Of a stretch of 34,803 nucleotides of DNA, positions 7,446 to 15,469 are shown one piece after another. Each line of letters opens with the position of its first letter. The stretch's first letter is position 1. Origin of the DNA: an uncultured Synergistales bacterium (lineage in GTDB: Bacteria > Synergistota > Synergistia > Synergistales > Aminobacteriaceae); contig CAJOES010000015.1 in assembly GCA_905233455.1 (NCBI GenBank), forward strand, positions 1-34,803, read 5' to 3'. Below the pieces are notes generated by a model. It was not told the origin of the DNA. It did not search any database and worked only from the letters and a program-made list of their open reading frames with translations. Both the position numbers and the translations under genes were made by a program.

Positions 7446-8579
7446 ATGAGGCGGATACTGTACACTACATTATATGAGACTGACGAGAACGGAAAGCGCG
7501 TAGTAAAGAAAGTTGAAAGACTCCCTAAATTCTGTTATGACGATGACGGGCTTTACTATGAGTGTGAAGACCTGCCGGACGGAAGCCTGCGCCTGTATCC
7601 TGCTCCGGTGTGGGCAGGGAATATCAACCCGTATTTATTTGAAGGCCCTAATATTTTTATCGAGTCGCACAAAAAGCCGCTATTTGATGTCCCTATACTC
7701 AGGGCAGGAGGAAAACCTGTAGACGGCGGATTTTTGACTCTGACAGATGAGCAGAAGCAAGAATTACTGAAGGCAGAACCGCAGGCAGAACCATTCATCA
7801 GACAGTATATGAACGGAAACGAATTCATCAATAATATTCCCCGCTGGTGCTTATGGCTCGTCGGTGCTGAACCTTCAGAACTCCGCAAATGCCCGCGTGT
7901 ATTGAAGCGTGTCGGTCAATGTCGTGATTACAGGCTCAAGAGCAAGAAAGATGCAACCAGAAGGGCGGCAGATACTCCCGGACTGTTTGCAGAGATAACG
8001 GAATGCAAAACGAATTATCTTGCAATCCCGAAGGTATCATCAGGAACGAGGCAATATATCCCTATAGGCTGGCTTGCCCCTGACGTTATAGCTGGCGATA
8101 AGCTGTTCACGTGCGACAATGCAACGCTGTACCAGTTCGGCATCCTGAATTCTTCCGTTCATATGGCGTGGTGCAGGACGATAGGGCAGCATCTGGGCAC
8201 AAGCCACAGCTACGCAAACACATTCAACTACAACGCATTTCCTTGGCCTTCAGCCTCTGATGCCGTAATCAGGAAGATTGAACGTACAGCACAGGGAATC
8301 CTTGACGCACGGAAGCTGTACCCTAAGAGCACGCTTGCAGATCTCTATGATGTCCGCTCAATGCCCGTTGAACTCCGGAAGGCTCACAGGGCAAATGATG
8401 AGGCTGTTGTGTCTGCATACGGTTTCAAGAGACGCTTTCAGGACGAAAGGGAGCATGAAGAGGACATAGTGATTAACCTAATGTACATGTACAAAGATAT
8501 AACCGGGTGCAGGGAGTTTTACGAGAGCTATCCGAATCTCAGATTATGGGAGAGGGTTTACGGGAAATATACAGGATAA
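7446..8579 (+). CDS. Stand-alone C-terminal (target-recognition) part of a Type IIL MmeI-like restriction-modification enzyme
   Basis: The whole 377-residue protein matches only the C-terminal portion of MmeI-type single-chain restriction-methyltransferases. Landmarks are the INPYLFEGPNIFIESHKKPL segment, KPVDGGFLTLT, EFINNIPRWCLWLVGA, IPKVSSGTRQYIPIGWLAPD, HMAWCRTIGQHLGTSHSYAN, YNAFPWP, and the tail with LADLYDVRSMPVELRKAH. These are the target recognition domain and the following helical segment. The N-terminal nuclease motif and the SAM-binding/NPPY methylase motifs that should precede it (well over 400 residues) are absent, and a strong terminator lies just upstream. The frame itself is intact, with a start ATG and a moderate upstream AAAGGACGAG. 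It may be a decaying remnant, or a surviving specificity module acting with a methylase encoded elsewhere. Confidence 0.8.
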   Translation: MRRILYTTLYETDENGKRVVKKVERLPKFCYDDDGLYYECEDLPDGSLRLYPAPVWAGNINPYLFEGPNIFIESHKKPLFDVPILRAGGKPVDGGFLTLTDEQKQELLKAEPQAEPFIRQYMNGNEFINNIPRWCLWLVGAEPSELRKCPRVLKRVGQCRDYRLKSKKDATRRAADTPGLFAEITECKTNYLAIPKVSSGTRQYIPIGWLAPDVIAGDKLFTCDNATLYQFGILNSSVHMAWCRTIGQHLGTSHSYANTFNYNAFPWPSASDAVIRKIERTAQGILDARKLYPKSTLADLYDVRSMPVELRKAHRANDEAVVSAYGFKRRFQDEREHEEDIVINLMYMYKDITGCREFYESYPNLRLWERVYGKYTG

Positions 8580-8721
8580 CGCGAAGGGCATAGAGTTTGA
8601 ATGACGCAAACATTTTCGTTTTCCCAAAAATCCGGCCTCAATGAAGATGCTGTAATGTTTTACGCAAAAAGATAAATTTTATATCCGCTCGGAACAAGTT
8701 TTACTGCGCCAACAAAAATGC

Positions 8722-8760
8722 AATAAAAATCCCCTGAAGTTTTACGGGCTTCAGGGGAAA
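8722..8760 (-). terminator. Intrinsic terminator of the DUF362/ADP-ribosylglycohydrolase operon
   Basis: The perfect 9-bp arms CCCCTGAAG (8731-8739) and CTTCAGGGG (8749-8757) are followed, reading the minus strand, by ATTTTTATTG. The gap 8580-8721 upstream on this side contains nothing else I can recognise. Confidence 0.9.
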
Positions 8761-8763
8761 AAT

Positions 8764-9588
8764 TTATGCTCTCCACAATTCCCACTTCAACAGCAGATCC
8801 GTCATGAAGTCATCAAGTTTAGGCAGAAGCAAAGCGTTAATCCCCTCCGGAATCCCGTAGAACCCTTCAGCGATCGAACACGCTATAGCCGTCAGAGTAT
8901 CACTGTCTCCGCTCAGGGACACGGCGCACCGTGCAACACCCTCAAAGCTGTCGCCCTCAAGAAATGCCGTAACTGCTTCCGGCACTGTCTCCTGGCATGA
9001 CTCAACGTGATAGTAGTCCGGCCTTATCTCGTCCAGTGTGCGCGAAAGATTGTAGCCGTATTTGCCCGTAACGTATGATTTGATTTCCGGCTTGGTCTTG
9101 CCTGTACGTGCAAGGAATATCGCACCTGCCGCAGCCTGCGCGCCCTTTATGCCTTCCGGGTGGTTGTGCGTAACACGTGCTGAAATCTCCGCGAACTTCT
9201 CGACTGTCTCAAGGTCATTGAATGCCCATGCAACCGGAGATACCCGCATTGCCGAACCGTTGCCGTAGCTCCCGTAAGGCTGGGGATCCTTCGAGAGAAG
9301 CCACCGCGCAAATCTTATTCCGTAACCTGCATCGGGGTATATATCCGCAACAGAACGCATAGACTTTATGACCTGATATTCAAACTCCTCTTCCGCACCG
9401 TCATAAAGCATGTATTTCACCGTAAATGTTTTCATGAGTGCATCAGCAACAGCCATAGTCATAACGCTGTCATCGGTGAAACATGAACGTTCCGACACTA
9501 ACGGAAAATTCATTGAGTGTGCTTCGTCCCTGTTGTGATCAAATTCAAACGGACTGCCGATAATGTCTCCTGCTACTGCTCCAAGCAT
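8764..9588 (-). CDS. ADP-ribosylglycohydrolase family protein (DraG/ARH-like)
   Basis: The protein belongs to the dinuclear-magnesium ADP-ribosylglycohydrolases that remove ADP-ribose from proteins, nucleic acids or small molecules. Visible metal and substrate motifs are GDIIGSPFEF at 7-16, TDDS at 38-41, the YGNGSAMRVSP loop near 108-118, THNHPEGIKGAQA near 140-152, and SLSGDSDT near 224-231, which supplies the C-terminal Asp/Thr metal ligands. All ligands appear intact and the 274-residue length fits a complete catalytic domain. No nitrogenase regulation genes are nearby, so a DraG role in nitrogen fixation is not supported. It starts three bases after the DUF362 gene, with AGGGGA as ribosome binding site, and is the distal gene of that two-gene unit. 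The true substrate cannot be deduced. Confidence 0.88.
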   Translation of the reverse strand: MLGAVAGDIIGSPFEFDHNRDEAHSMNFPLVSERSCFTDDSVMTMAVADALMKTFTVKYMLYDGAEEEFEYQVIKSMRSVADIYPDAGYGIRFARWLLSKDPQPYGSYGNGSAMRVSPVAWAFNDLETVEKFAEISARVTHNHPEGIKGAQAAAGAIFLARTGKTKPEIKSYVTGKYGYNLSRTLDEIRPDYYHVESCQETVPEAVTAFLEGDSFEGVARCAVSLSGDSDTLTAIACSIAEGFYGIPEGINALLLPKLDDFMTDLLLKWELWRA

Positions 9589-9591
9589 GAT

Positions 9592-10578
9592 TTATCCCCT
9601 GAACGGCTTAACGTCCTTCACTGCGTCTTTCAGGGAAATCACAGCGTCCCCGTTGTCCGTGTCTATGAGGGTATATCTGCAGTTCCCCATGCCAAGCTCC
9701 TTCATGTAGGATAACTGCCTTAACCCATGCCTTGAAGTCATGCGCTCAACTAATGCGTGCCTGTCTTTCTCCGGCAGTGCGTACACCAGATCTACGGATG
9801 CGGAATCGATCGCAAGAATGTCCAGTGATGCAAGTATGCCTATGTTGGGAGTTACGACAGGTTCTGCCGCAGTCCCCTCACAGTCACATGATACTGACAT
9901 GTTGCGCAGTACGTTGATGAATGCGATATGCGGCGCGAAATGGTCAACAGTTGCTTTCATGGACTCTGTGATGCGTTCCATCAGTTCTTCCTGTGCTATA
10001 TCCCACTGGTTTGGCTGTCCGGGTGTGGTGTGAATCATTGCCTTTCCGATCCTTCCGTCAGCACAGCCTATGCCGATATTCTTGTTTGAGCCTCCGAAGC
10101 CTGCCATCATATGCCCCTTGAAGTGAGTCAGAACCAGCAAAGAGTCATAATTCAGCATATGATTCCCCACGTGCATTTCAGTGAAGTAGTGCCCGCCTTT
10201 CACCGGAATTGCCGCAGTGCCTTCTTCGTCCATGATGTCTACAGGCGCGAAATCCCAGCCGTTGACCTTCAGCGTGTCCCGGTGCTGTTCGGTGGTGTAG
10301 CGTCCTCCCTCGTAATATGCGTTCGTCTCTACTATGTGTGCTCCGGGAAGTTTCTCGGCAATAAGGTCTTTCACCCATGCGCGCGGAATGATGTTCGGTC
10401 CGTGAGGTTCTCCGGTGTGGAGCTTGATTCCGGTCTTGCCGGTGATGGTGCTGCTGATGCGGGCGTAAATCTTCCGGAGACCTTCAGATGACAGATCCCG
10501 CGTGAAGTATACGGTTGATTCTCCGCCTGTGCGCTTGTCGTATGGTACGTAAATATTTCCGTCTGCTGAAAGTGCCAT
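9592..10578 (-). CDS. DUF362 domain-containing protein
   Basis: The protein matches the DUF362 family, typically annotated as a putative iron-sulfur-associated protein; its biochemical role is unsettled. Characteristic stretches are the HTGEPHGPNIIPR region, THFKGHMMAGFGGSNKNIGIGCADGRIGK in the middle, and the segment ILASLDILAIDSASVDLVYAL near the C-terminus. This copy has no appended 4Fe-4S ferredoxin domain. The frame extends 15 codons further upstream to 10623, but the ATG at 10578 has AAGGAGGAC nine bases before it and is the better start. It is directly followed by the ADP-ribosylglycohydrolase gene, so the two are co-expressed. It lies just downstream of a tRNA gene that has its own terminator. 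Confidence 0.85.
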   Translation of the reverse strand: MALSADGNIYVPYDKRTGGESTVYFTRDLSSEGLRKIYARISSTITGKTGIKLHTGEPHGPNIIPRAWVKDLIAEKLPGAHIVETNAYYEGGRYTTEQHRDTLKVNGWDFAPVDIMDEEGTAAIPVKGGHYFTEMHVGNHMLNYDSLLVLTHFKGHMMAGFGGSNKNIGIGCADGRIGKAMIHTTPGQPNQWDIAQEELMERITESMKATVDHFAPHIAFINVLRNMSVSCDCEGTAAEPVVTPNIGILASLDILAIDSASVDLVYALPEKDRHALVERMTSRHGLRQLSYMKELGMGNCRYTLIDTDNGDAVISLKDAVKDVKPFRG

Positions 10579-10622
10579 AATATTTTTGTCCTCCTTGTCT
10601 GTTATGAAAACTGATTGTAGCA

Positions 10623-10656
10623 TAAAACAAAAGCTCCGCAGTTTGATGCAGAGCTG
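10623..10656 (-). terminator. Intrinsic terminator of tRNA-Arg
   Basis: On the minus strand AGCTCTGCA pairs with TGCGGAGCT (one G-U) and is followed by TTTGTTTT. It lies 13 bases past the CCA end of the tRNA. Confidence 0.85.
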
Positions 10657-10668
10657 ATGATTTCATTA

Positions 10669-10744
<76 letters not shown>

Positions 10745-10768
10745 ATTAACATGAAGAATTATAGCATA

Positions 10769-10777
10769 TGATATAAT
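10769..10777 (+). promoter_or_regulatory. Extended -10 promoter of the GT10 gene
   Basis: TGATATAAT is a consensus extended -10 located 18 bases before the AAGGAG ribosome binding site of the glycosyltransferase. No good -35 is seen. It sits back to back with the tRNA -10 element. Confidence 0.55.
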
Positions 10778-10811
10778 CCCGTAAAAATTTCATGAAGGAG
10801 CAAGATGCAGC

Positions 10812-11858
10812 TTGAATGAACATGAATCCGCACCTAAACGCAAAGTAAGTTTCATTCATCCTAACCGTTCATTTGAGACTATGATCTCTATGATGAATCT
10901 TCACGGCTCAGGTTTAGAAAACTCATTAGAACGTGATGATGAAAATCCTGATTACGTTATAGCTGCCAATGAATGTTTCATGAGCACTAAAATTTATTCT
11001 GTACTGAAAAAGTATATGCAAAGCGGCAGAAACCGTATATTTATCCAACTGTCAAGGGAATGCGTAGAACCTGACTTAAACGTTTTCGATTATGCAACAA
11101 CATGGAACAGAAAACATATTTATTCAGGAAGAATAATTCATAATGTCCCTTCAGTGCACGGTATACCACAGAACGATTTGACACGTGGTGAAGCTGCGAA
11201 AATTCTTCAGGACAGTCCGGGCTTCTGCAACTTCATATATTCTCACCCAAGTCCTGTAAGGGATAATTTTTTTCGTATGCTCTGTGAATACAAACGGGTT
11301 GATTCGTCCGGGAAATGTCTCAATAATACAGGAACAGAACCTACAAGAAGCGCGCAGAACTGGTACGATCTCAGCATAGACATGAAGAAAGGATACAAGT
11401 TCAGCATAGCAATGGAGAACGCATCATACAGCGGCTACACGTCAGAAAAGATAATCACAAGCCTTCGTGCTCATACAGTGCCTATTTACTGGGGAGACCC
11501 TGATGCGGCAGAGTTCATTAATCCGGAAGCATTCATAAACTGCCATGATTATTCGTCGTTTGATGAAGTCATAGAGAGGGTAAAAGAAATAGATAATAAT
11601 GGTGATTTGTGGCTTGATATGGTAACCAAACCGTTTCAGACAGAGGAACAAAGACAAAAAACTATCAGCATCTTCAAAGAGTATCAGAAATTCTTTATCG
11701 ATTTGTTTTCTCAGGATACAAGCAAAGCTAAAAGACGGCCTGAAGGCACGGTGCCTGATGTGTATTTTGAGAATTTTGGGAGCATTAATCTTCCTTTTCA
11801 TGCAAAGATACTAAGGGAACTGAAGAGAATAAAACATCAGATTATGCCGGAAAGATAA
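10812..11858 (+). CDS. Glycosyltransferase family 10 (alpha-1,3/1,4-fucosyltransferase-like)
   Basis: GT10 enzymes transfer fucose (or a related deoxyhexose) from GDP-fucose onto GlcNAc-containing glycans, giving Lewis-type structures in host-associated bacteria. The GT10 core is clear: GYKFSIAMENASYSGYTSEKI (about 194-214) followed by AHTVPIYWGDPDAAEFINPEAFIN (from about 220). The protein is soluble with a basic C-terminal end, as in bacterial members. Start is TTG at 10812, 11 bases after AAGGAG; the ATG at 10805 is out of frame and stops at once. The gene is more AT-rich than its neighbours and stands alone between its own promoter and terminator, suggesting acquisition by transfer. No GDP-fucose synthesis genes are in the window. 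The actual donor sugar is not known. Confidence 0.85.
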   Translation: MNEHESAPKRKVSFIHPNRSFETMISMMNLHGSGLENSLERDDENPDYVIAANECFMSTKIYSVLKKYMQSGRNRIFIQLSRECVEPDLNVFDYATTWNRKHIYSGRIIHNVPSVHGIPQNDLTRGEAAKILQDSPGFCNFIYSHPSPVRDNFFRMLCEYKRVDSSGKCLNNTGTEPTRSAQNWYDLSIDMKKGYKFSIAMENASYSGYTSEKIITSLRAHTVPIYWGDPDAAEFINPEAFINCHDYSSFDEVIERVKEIDNNGDLWLDMVTKPFQTEEQRQKTISIFKEYQKFFIDLFSQDTSKAKRRPEGTVPDVYFENFGSINLPFHAKILRELKRIKHQIMPER

Positions 11859-11862
11859 ATAA

Positions 11863-11892
11863 AGCCCCCTTGCGTTAAGAGGGCTGATTTTT
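11863..11892. terminator. Bidirectional terminator between GT10 and the antiporter-subunit gene
   Basis: AGCCCCCTT and AAGAGGGCT form a stem with one mismatch. It is followed by ATTTTTAT on the + strand and TTTATTTA on the minus strand, serving two convergent genes. Confidence 0.75.
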
Positions 11893-13357
11893 ATATTACG
11901 CCTTGTGCTATCTGCGTGAAAAACTTTATGAGCGGTTCAGAGTACAGCCCGTAAATGAAAGCCCCGGCCGCTAAAATCCCCATAGGCAGAAGCATTTGAA
12001 TCCCGGGATCTGAAACGCCAGCATTAGCCGTCTCAAAGTCGAAATTCTTTCCCGGCATGATGAATATACTGAAGATGGAGAAGATATACAGCACCGTCAA
12101 TACAGCACTGATCATCAGCATAGCTATTCCTGTATGCCCGAAAGGTGAATTTGCCGCAGACGCAATGCCGAGCTGCCATTTGCCCATAAACCCCGCAGAA
12201 GGAGGCAGGCCGCACAAAGCCAGTCCCGACACTAAGAGCATGAATGACACTTTAGGCATTCCCAGTCCTAAGCCGCGCATGTCAAACAGATATTCCCTGT
12301 CAGTCTGGCACAATACAGCTCCCGCACAGAAGAAGAGATTTATCTTCATGATTGCGTGCCCTCCCATGTGAGTCAGCGCGCCTACAAGGCCCTCAGGAGT
12401 CAGCAATAACACTCCCAATAATATATATGAGAGCTGGCTTATCGTGGAATATGCAAACCTCCGCTTCAGGTGCTGTGTAGCGAGTGCCATTGATGACCCA
12501 TATACTATAGTTATGCACACCAGACCGAACGCTGCGTACTGCGCCCATGTCCCTACGAGGCTTTGAGGCTCAAACACGTACCATGTGAGGCGGGTTACAG
12601 CGAATATTCCTGCCTTCACGACAGCAACGGCATGAAGCAGGGCACTCACTGGAGTCGGTGCAACTGAAGCGCACGGAAGCCAGTCATGGAACGGAAAGAC
12701 TGCGGCCTTTACCCCGAAGCCCAAGAATCCCAAGAACCACGCAGCAAGAAACATGTTATCCGGCTGTGATACCTTCAGAGTTCCGCCAAGTGCAAAGCTG
12801 TCACCTACGCCCTTGTACATTGTGTAGGTCAGCGCAATGAACGCACACGCCGCACCTGCAACCGAGTACGTGAGGTATTTCCTGCCGGCATATCTCCCGC
12901 GCCCGTCCATCTCGTGCATCACTAACGGCAGTGTCGTAAGGGTCATGACCTCATAGAACAGGTATAACGTCATCAGGTCTGCGGAGAAGGCTATACCAGC
13001 AACAACGCCGTAAGTCAGCGTGAACCATCCAAAAAATGCTGTCTCGTTGTGCTCATGGCTCATATACTCAAAGGCATAAAGTGTCGTCAAGGGCCACAGC
13101 ACAGCAATAAGCACCGCAAACACCATTCCGAGACCGTCAAGCCTCAATGCAAACGCGGCATGTTCATAGAGGCGGAAAAGCGTTAATGTCTTTGCGGGAG
13201 GATATATGACCAGAAGAATTATTATTATTGTGTTGAGGATAACGGAACATTCAATAAATATATTCCGTGATTTTCTTTCGGTGAAATTTATTGCAGGTAT
13301 CATTAAGGCTGTAAGGGCAGGAAGGAGTACGGGCAGAAGCAAAAATTTTTCACTCAT
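11891..13357 (-). CDS. NuoL/MrpD-type proton-conducting membrane subunit (orphan)
   Basis: This is a polytopic protein of about 14 helices in the family of complex I subunits NuoL/M/N, Mrp antiporter MrpD and membrane-bound hydrogenase subunits, which move protons or sodium across the membrane. The signature ion-path residues are present: Glu in LYLFYEVMTLTTLP, Lys in GFGVKAAVFPFHDWLP, and His/Lys in LLHAVAVVKAG. The AYSTISQLSYILLG segment matches the later conserved Lys/Ser helix. The frame extends to a TTG at 13378, but the ATG at 13357 has GGAGG nine bases upstream and gives 488 residues. No other Nuo, Mrp or hydrogenase subunit is adjacent, which is unusual because these subunits work in complexes. 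The aldo/keto reductase gene ends 43 bases upstream and may be co-transcribed. Confidence 0.88.
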   Translation of the reverse strand: MSEKFLLLPVLLPALTALMIPAINFTERKSRNIFIECSVILNTIIIILLVIYPPAKTLTLFRLYEHAAFALRLDGLGMVFAVLIAVLWPLTTLYAFEYMSHEHNETAFFGWFTLTYGVVAGIAFSADLMTLYLFYEVMTLTTLPLVMHEMDGRGRYAGRKYLTYSVAGAACAFIALTYTMYKGVGDSFALGGTLKVSQPDNMFLAAWFLGFLGFGVKAAVFPFHDWLPCASVAPTPVSALLHAVAVVKAGIFAVTRLTWYVFEPQSLVGTWAQYAAFGLVCITIVYGSSMALATQHLKRRFAYSTISQLSYILLGVLLLTPEGLVGALTHMGGHAIMKINLFFCAGAVLCQTDREYLFDMRGLGLGMPKVSFMLLVSGLALCGLPPSAGFMGKWQLGIASAANSPFGHTGIAMLMISAVLTVLYIFSIFSIFIMPGKNFDFETANAGVSDPGIQMLLPMGILAAGAFIYGLYSEPLIKFFTQIAQGVI

Positions 13358-13400
13358 GAACTGAAGCCTCCGTAACAAAAATTTTTATGGGATAAATGAA

Positions 13401-14231
13401 TTATACAATTTTAACCCGTTCCCTGTCAGGGTGTTCGCCTCCCCATCCTAAAGGCGGCATGTTCTCAATCATCGCTATATCTTCAGAATTAAGCTGAAAG
13501 TTCATGCACTCAAGATTTGCCTTCAAGTGCTCAAGCCCTGACGCTTTCACCAGAGGCATAACCCCCTCATCAAGGCAGAACCGCAAACATAACTGCACCG
13601 TGCTGATATTGTATTTCCGTGCAAGCTCCTGAATCAGGACATCACCGAAAATTCTTCCGCGTGCCGTAGGACTCCAGGCCTGAAGCAAAATTCCCTTCTC
13701 CCTGTAGTAGTTCAGGGCGAACGGCTGAAGGTATCCCGGGTGAAACTCTAACTGCGCAACTTCCGGCATGACCTCGCACGAGGCAATGATATTCTCCGCA
13801 TGATACGGAAGAAAATTGCTCAGTCCCAACGCCTTAATTCTTCCTTCCGAATATAATTCCTCCAGAACGTGCCATATATCGCGGTCAAGTTTCTTCCAGT
13901 CAGCATAATTCATGTCCGGTCTTGGCCAGTGGATAAAATAAACGTCAAGGTAATCTGTTCCGATACTCTCAAGAGACCGGTAAAATGCCGCCTTTACATC
14001 ACCGGTCATATCAGACTTCCATAATTTTGACGCAATAATAAATTCTTCTCTCGGAATTCCGCTGTGCCTTATCGCATCACCGACGTATGTTTCAGTACCG
14101 TAAATTGTCGCAGTATCAAAATACCTGTATCCTGCTTCTATTGCTGGCAATAAAGCCTCAAGTTGTGCCTTGTACGTGCCGAAACCTACAGCAGGAAGTT
14201 TTAAACCGCCTTTGAGGTTAAATTGCAACAT
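13401..14231 (-). CDS. Aldo/keto reductase
   Basis: This NADPH-dependent (beta/alpha)8 reductase acts on aldehydes, ketones or sugars. The catalytic tetrad is visible: Asp and Tyr in YFDTATIYGTE, Lys in IIASKLWKSD and His in VYFIHWPRPD. The order GFGTY, DTATIYGTE, IHWPRP, GLSNF, and the C-terminal RFCLDEGVMPLVKAS place it in the prokaryotic AKR5-like (2,5-diketo-D-gluconate reductase-like) branch. The 276-residue length is complete. The ATG is preceded by GAAGGAG. The gap 14232-14395 upstream is AT-rich with only an imperfect hairpin near 14359-14386. It could contribute to the polyol metabolism encoded further right, but the substrate is unknown. Confidence 0.9.
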   Translation of the reverse strand: MLQFNLKGGLKLPAVGFGTYKAQLEALLPAIEAGYRYFDTATIYGTETYVGDAIRHSGIPREEFIIASKLWKSDMTGDVKAAFYRSLESIGTDYLDVYFIHWPRPDMNYADWKKLDRDIWHVLEELYSEGRIKALGLSNFLPYHAENIIASCEVMPEVAQLEFHPGYLQPFALNYYREKGILLQAWSPTARGRIFGDVLIQELARKYNISTVQLCLRFCLDEGVMPLVKASGLEHLKANLECMNFQLNSEDIAMIENMPPLGWGGEHPDRERVKIV

Positions 14232-14395
14232 ATAAATTACTCCTTCGTGTTTATGTAAATTTGACAGAATTAAAGTTGCGGTATAAAATTCCGTCTCAAA
14301 TCAATTCAGACAAAATATATCTACAATTACCTTTCTAAATACCTTTCAGAATACAACAGCCGGAGTACGTAAAAAACCCCGGCTTTCAGTCTCTT

Positions 14396-14953
14396 CTATG
14401 GGTGTTCGCCGTATCCGGTTATACCGACCTGACCGTCAGCAAAACCCTGCTGTCCGTCCATCGTGAGAATACACCACTGATGCGACCATTGATTCTCGTT
14501 CGCATGTTCCCACGCATAGCCCATGTAATCAAGAACCCGGCCAAGTGCCCGCGTAGCTCCCGCGCATGTATACACTCCTGCAACAAATACCCCGTAAGGC
14601 GTTCGGTAATATCTGTTCTCATCGTTGCCGTATGTGCACTGCGAACAGTAACGCGCAACAAGCCTTGATGCCGCTCTGACCTTCTGCAGATCCGTAACTA
14701 GCGAGCCTTCAGCCATAACTGCATCAGCTATCTCCCTCGCAACAGCGTCTGCCTGTTCTCCCTGCTTCTGAGTCAGGCCCCTGTAGTAGCCGTGCGGGTC
14801 TGCCTTCTTTGTCGGAGCTTTTTGTTCGGTTTGCTGTGCTGGTGCAGTCTTTTTCCGTGCAGTCTTCTTCTTGGCCGCAAAAGATTCACCCGACATGCAC
14901 GACAGAACCATAACTGACAGCATAAGGAGCGCAAAAATTTTCCGCGTCTTCAT
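14396..14953 (-). CDS. Secreted transglutaminase-like (papain-fold) protein
   Basis: The first 26 residues form a Sec signal peptide (basic start, hydrophobic core, SFA-A cleavage site). A Lys/Ala/Thr/Gln-rich linker of about 25 residues follows, possibly binding the cell wall. From about residue 70 the sequence resembles the transglutaminase-like superfamily: Cys130 in GVYTCAGATRALGRVLDYMGY, His158 in NQWSHQWCIL and Asp173 in GFADGQ form the expected Cys-His-Asp triad in the right order. Such proteins are peptidases, amidases or cross-linkers of the cell envelope. At 185 residues it is short but has all three residues. It begins six bases after the stop of the YqeY gene, suggesting coupled expression. 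Specific substrate unknown. Confidence 0.75.
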   Translation of the reverse strand: MKTRKIFALLMLSVMVLSCMSGESFAAKKKTARKKTAPAQQTEQKAPTKKADPHGYYRGLTQKQGEQADAVAREIADAVMAEGSLVTDLQKVRAASRLVARYCSQCTYGNDENRYYRTPYGVFVAGVYTCAGATRALGRVLDYMGYAWEHANENQWSHQWCILTMDGQQGFADGQVGITGYGEHP

Positions 14954-14959
14954 GTCCGT

Positions 14960-15412
14960 CTACTTGTTCAGGAACGCATTAACCTTCTCTTTGACCCTTG
15001 AGCCGTCCGCCTGACCTTTTGCCTTAGACATTACCGCCTTCATTAGCTTTCCCATGTCTTTGGGCGATGATGCGCCGATCTCCTGCGCCGCCTCCGTAAT
15101 CATCGCGTCAAGTGCCTCATCACTAAGCTGGCTGGGCAGATACGGTTCAAGTATCTTTATCTCTGCAAGTTCAGACTCTGCCCTGTCCTGCGCACCGCCT
15201 GAAGCATACTGTTCCGCCGCATCCTTTCTCTGCTTGATTAGCCGACGAATCACCGCATGAACATCTGCGTCTAGTATCTCCACTCCCCTGCCTTTTTCTG
15301 CCTGCAGCTTTTGCAGTTCAGCCTTGAGCATACGGAGCGTTGAAAGCCTCGGTTCTTCGCGTGCTTTCATTGCCTGTGTTAAATCATGTGCTATATCCTG
15401 TGCCAATGACAT
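14960..15412 (-). CDS. GatB/YqeY domain protein
   Basis: This is the free-standing YqeY protein, related to the C-terminal tRNA-binding helical domain of GatB, the amidotransferase subunit for Gln-tRNA(Gln)/Asn-tRNA(Asn). Typical stretches are RLSTLRMLKAELQKLQAEKG, VIRRLIKQRKDAAEQYASGG, AEIKILEPYLPSQLSDEAL and DMGKLMKAVMSKAKGQADGSRVKEKV. The frame runs upstream to 15448, but the ATG at 15412 with GGGAGGAA before it gives the normal 150-residue protein. It follows rpsU, an arrangement seen in many bacteria, with a terminator hairpin between them that would limit its transcription relative to rpsU. Confidence 0.92.
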   Translation of the reverse strand: MSLAQDIAHDLTQAMKAREEPRLSTLRMLKAELQKLQAEKGRGVEILDADVHAVIRRLIKQRKDAAEQYASGGAQDRAESELAEIKILEPYLPSQLSDEALDAMITEAAQEIGASSPKDMGKLMKAVMSKAKGQADGSRVKEKVNAFLNK

Positions 15413-15432
15413 TGTTATTATTCCTCCCATAA

Positions 15433-15461
15433 TAAAAACGGGGAGCATCTTTCAGCCCCCC
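15433..15461 (-). terminator. Intrinsic terminator/attenuator between rpsU and yqeY
   Basis: On the minus strand GGGGGGC pairs with GCTCCCC (one G-U) and runs into GTTTTTATT. It lies within the short leader of the YqeY gene, so read-through probably sets YqeY expression. Confidence 0.8.
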
Positions 15462-15469
15462 TAAAAGTT

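Noticed and set aside
8580-8721. A small gene or remnant of the restriction enzyme between 8580 and 8721
   Set aside because: No frame with a plausible start or similarity was found; the stretch is AT-rich spacer before a terminator.
10111-10491. Long antisense open frame over the DUF362 gene
   Set aside because: It is the mirror of a well-supported gene, has no ribosome binding site and encodes no recognisable protein. The same applies to other long open frames opposite the transporter, dehydrogenase and glucosidase genes.
14340-14395. Terminator between the aldo/keto reductase and transglutaminase-like genes
   Set aside because: AGCCGG and CCGGCT can pair across an A/T-rich loop, but neither strand continues with a proper T run directly after the stem.
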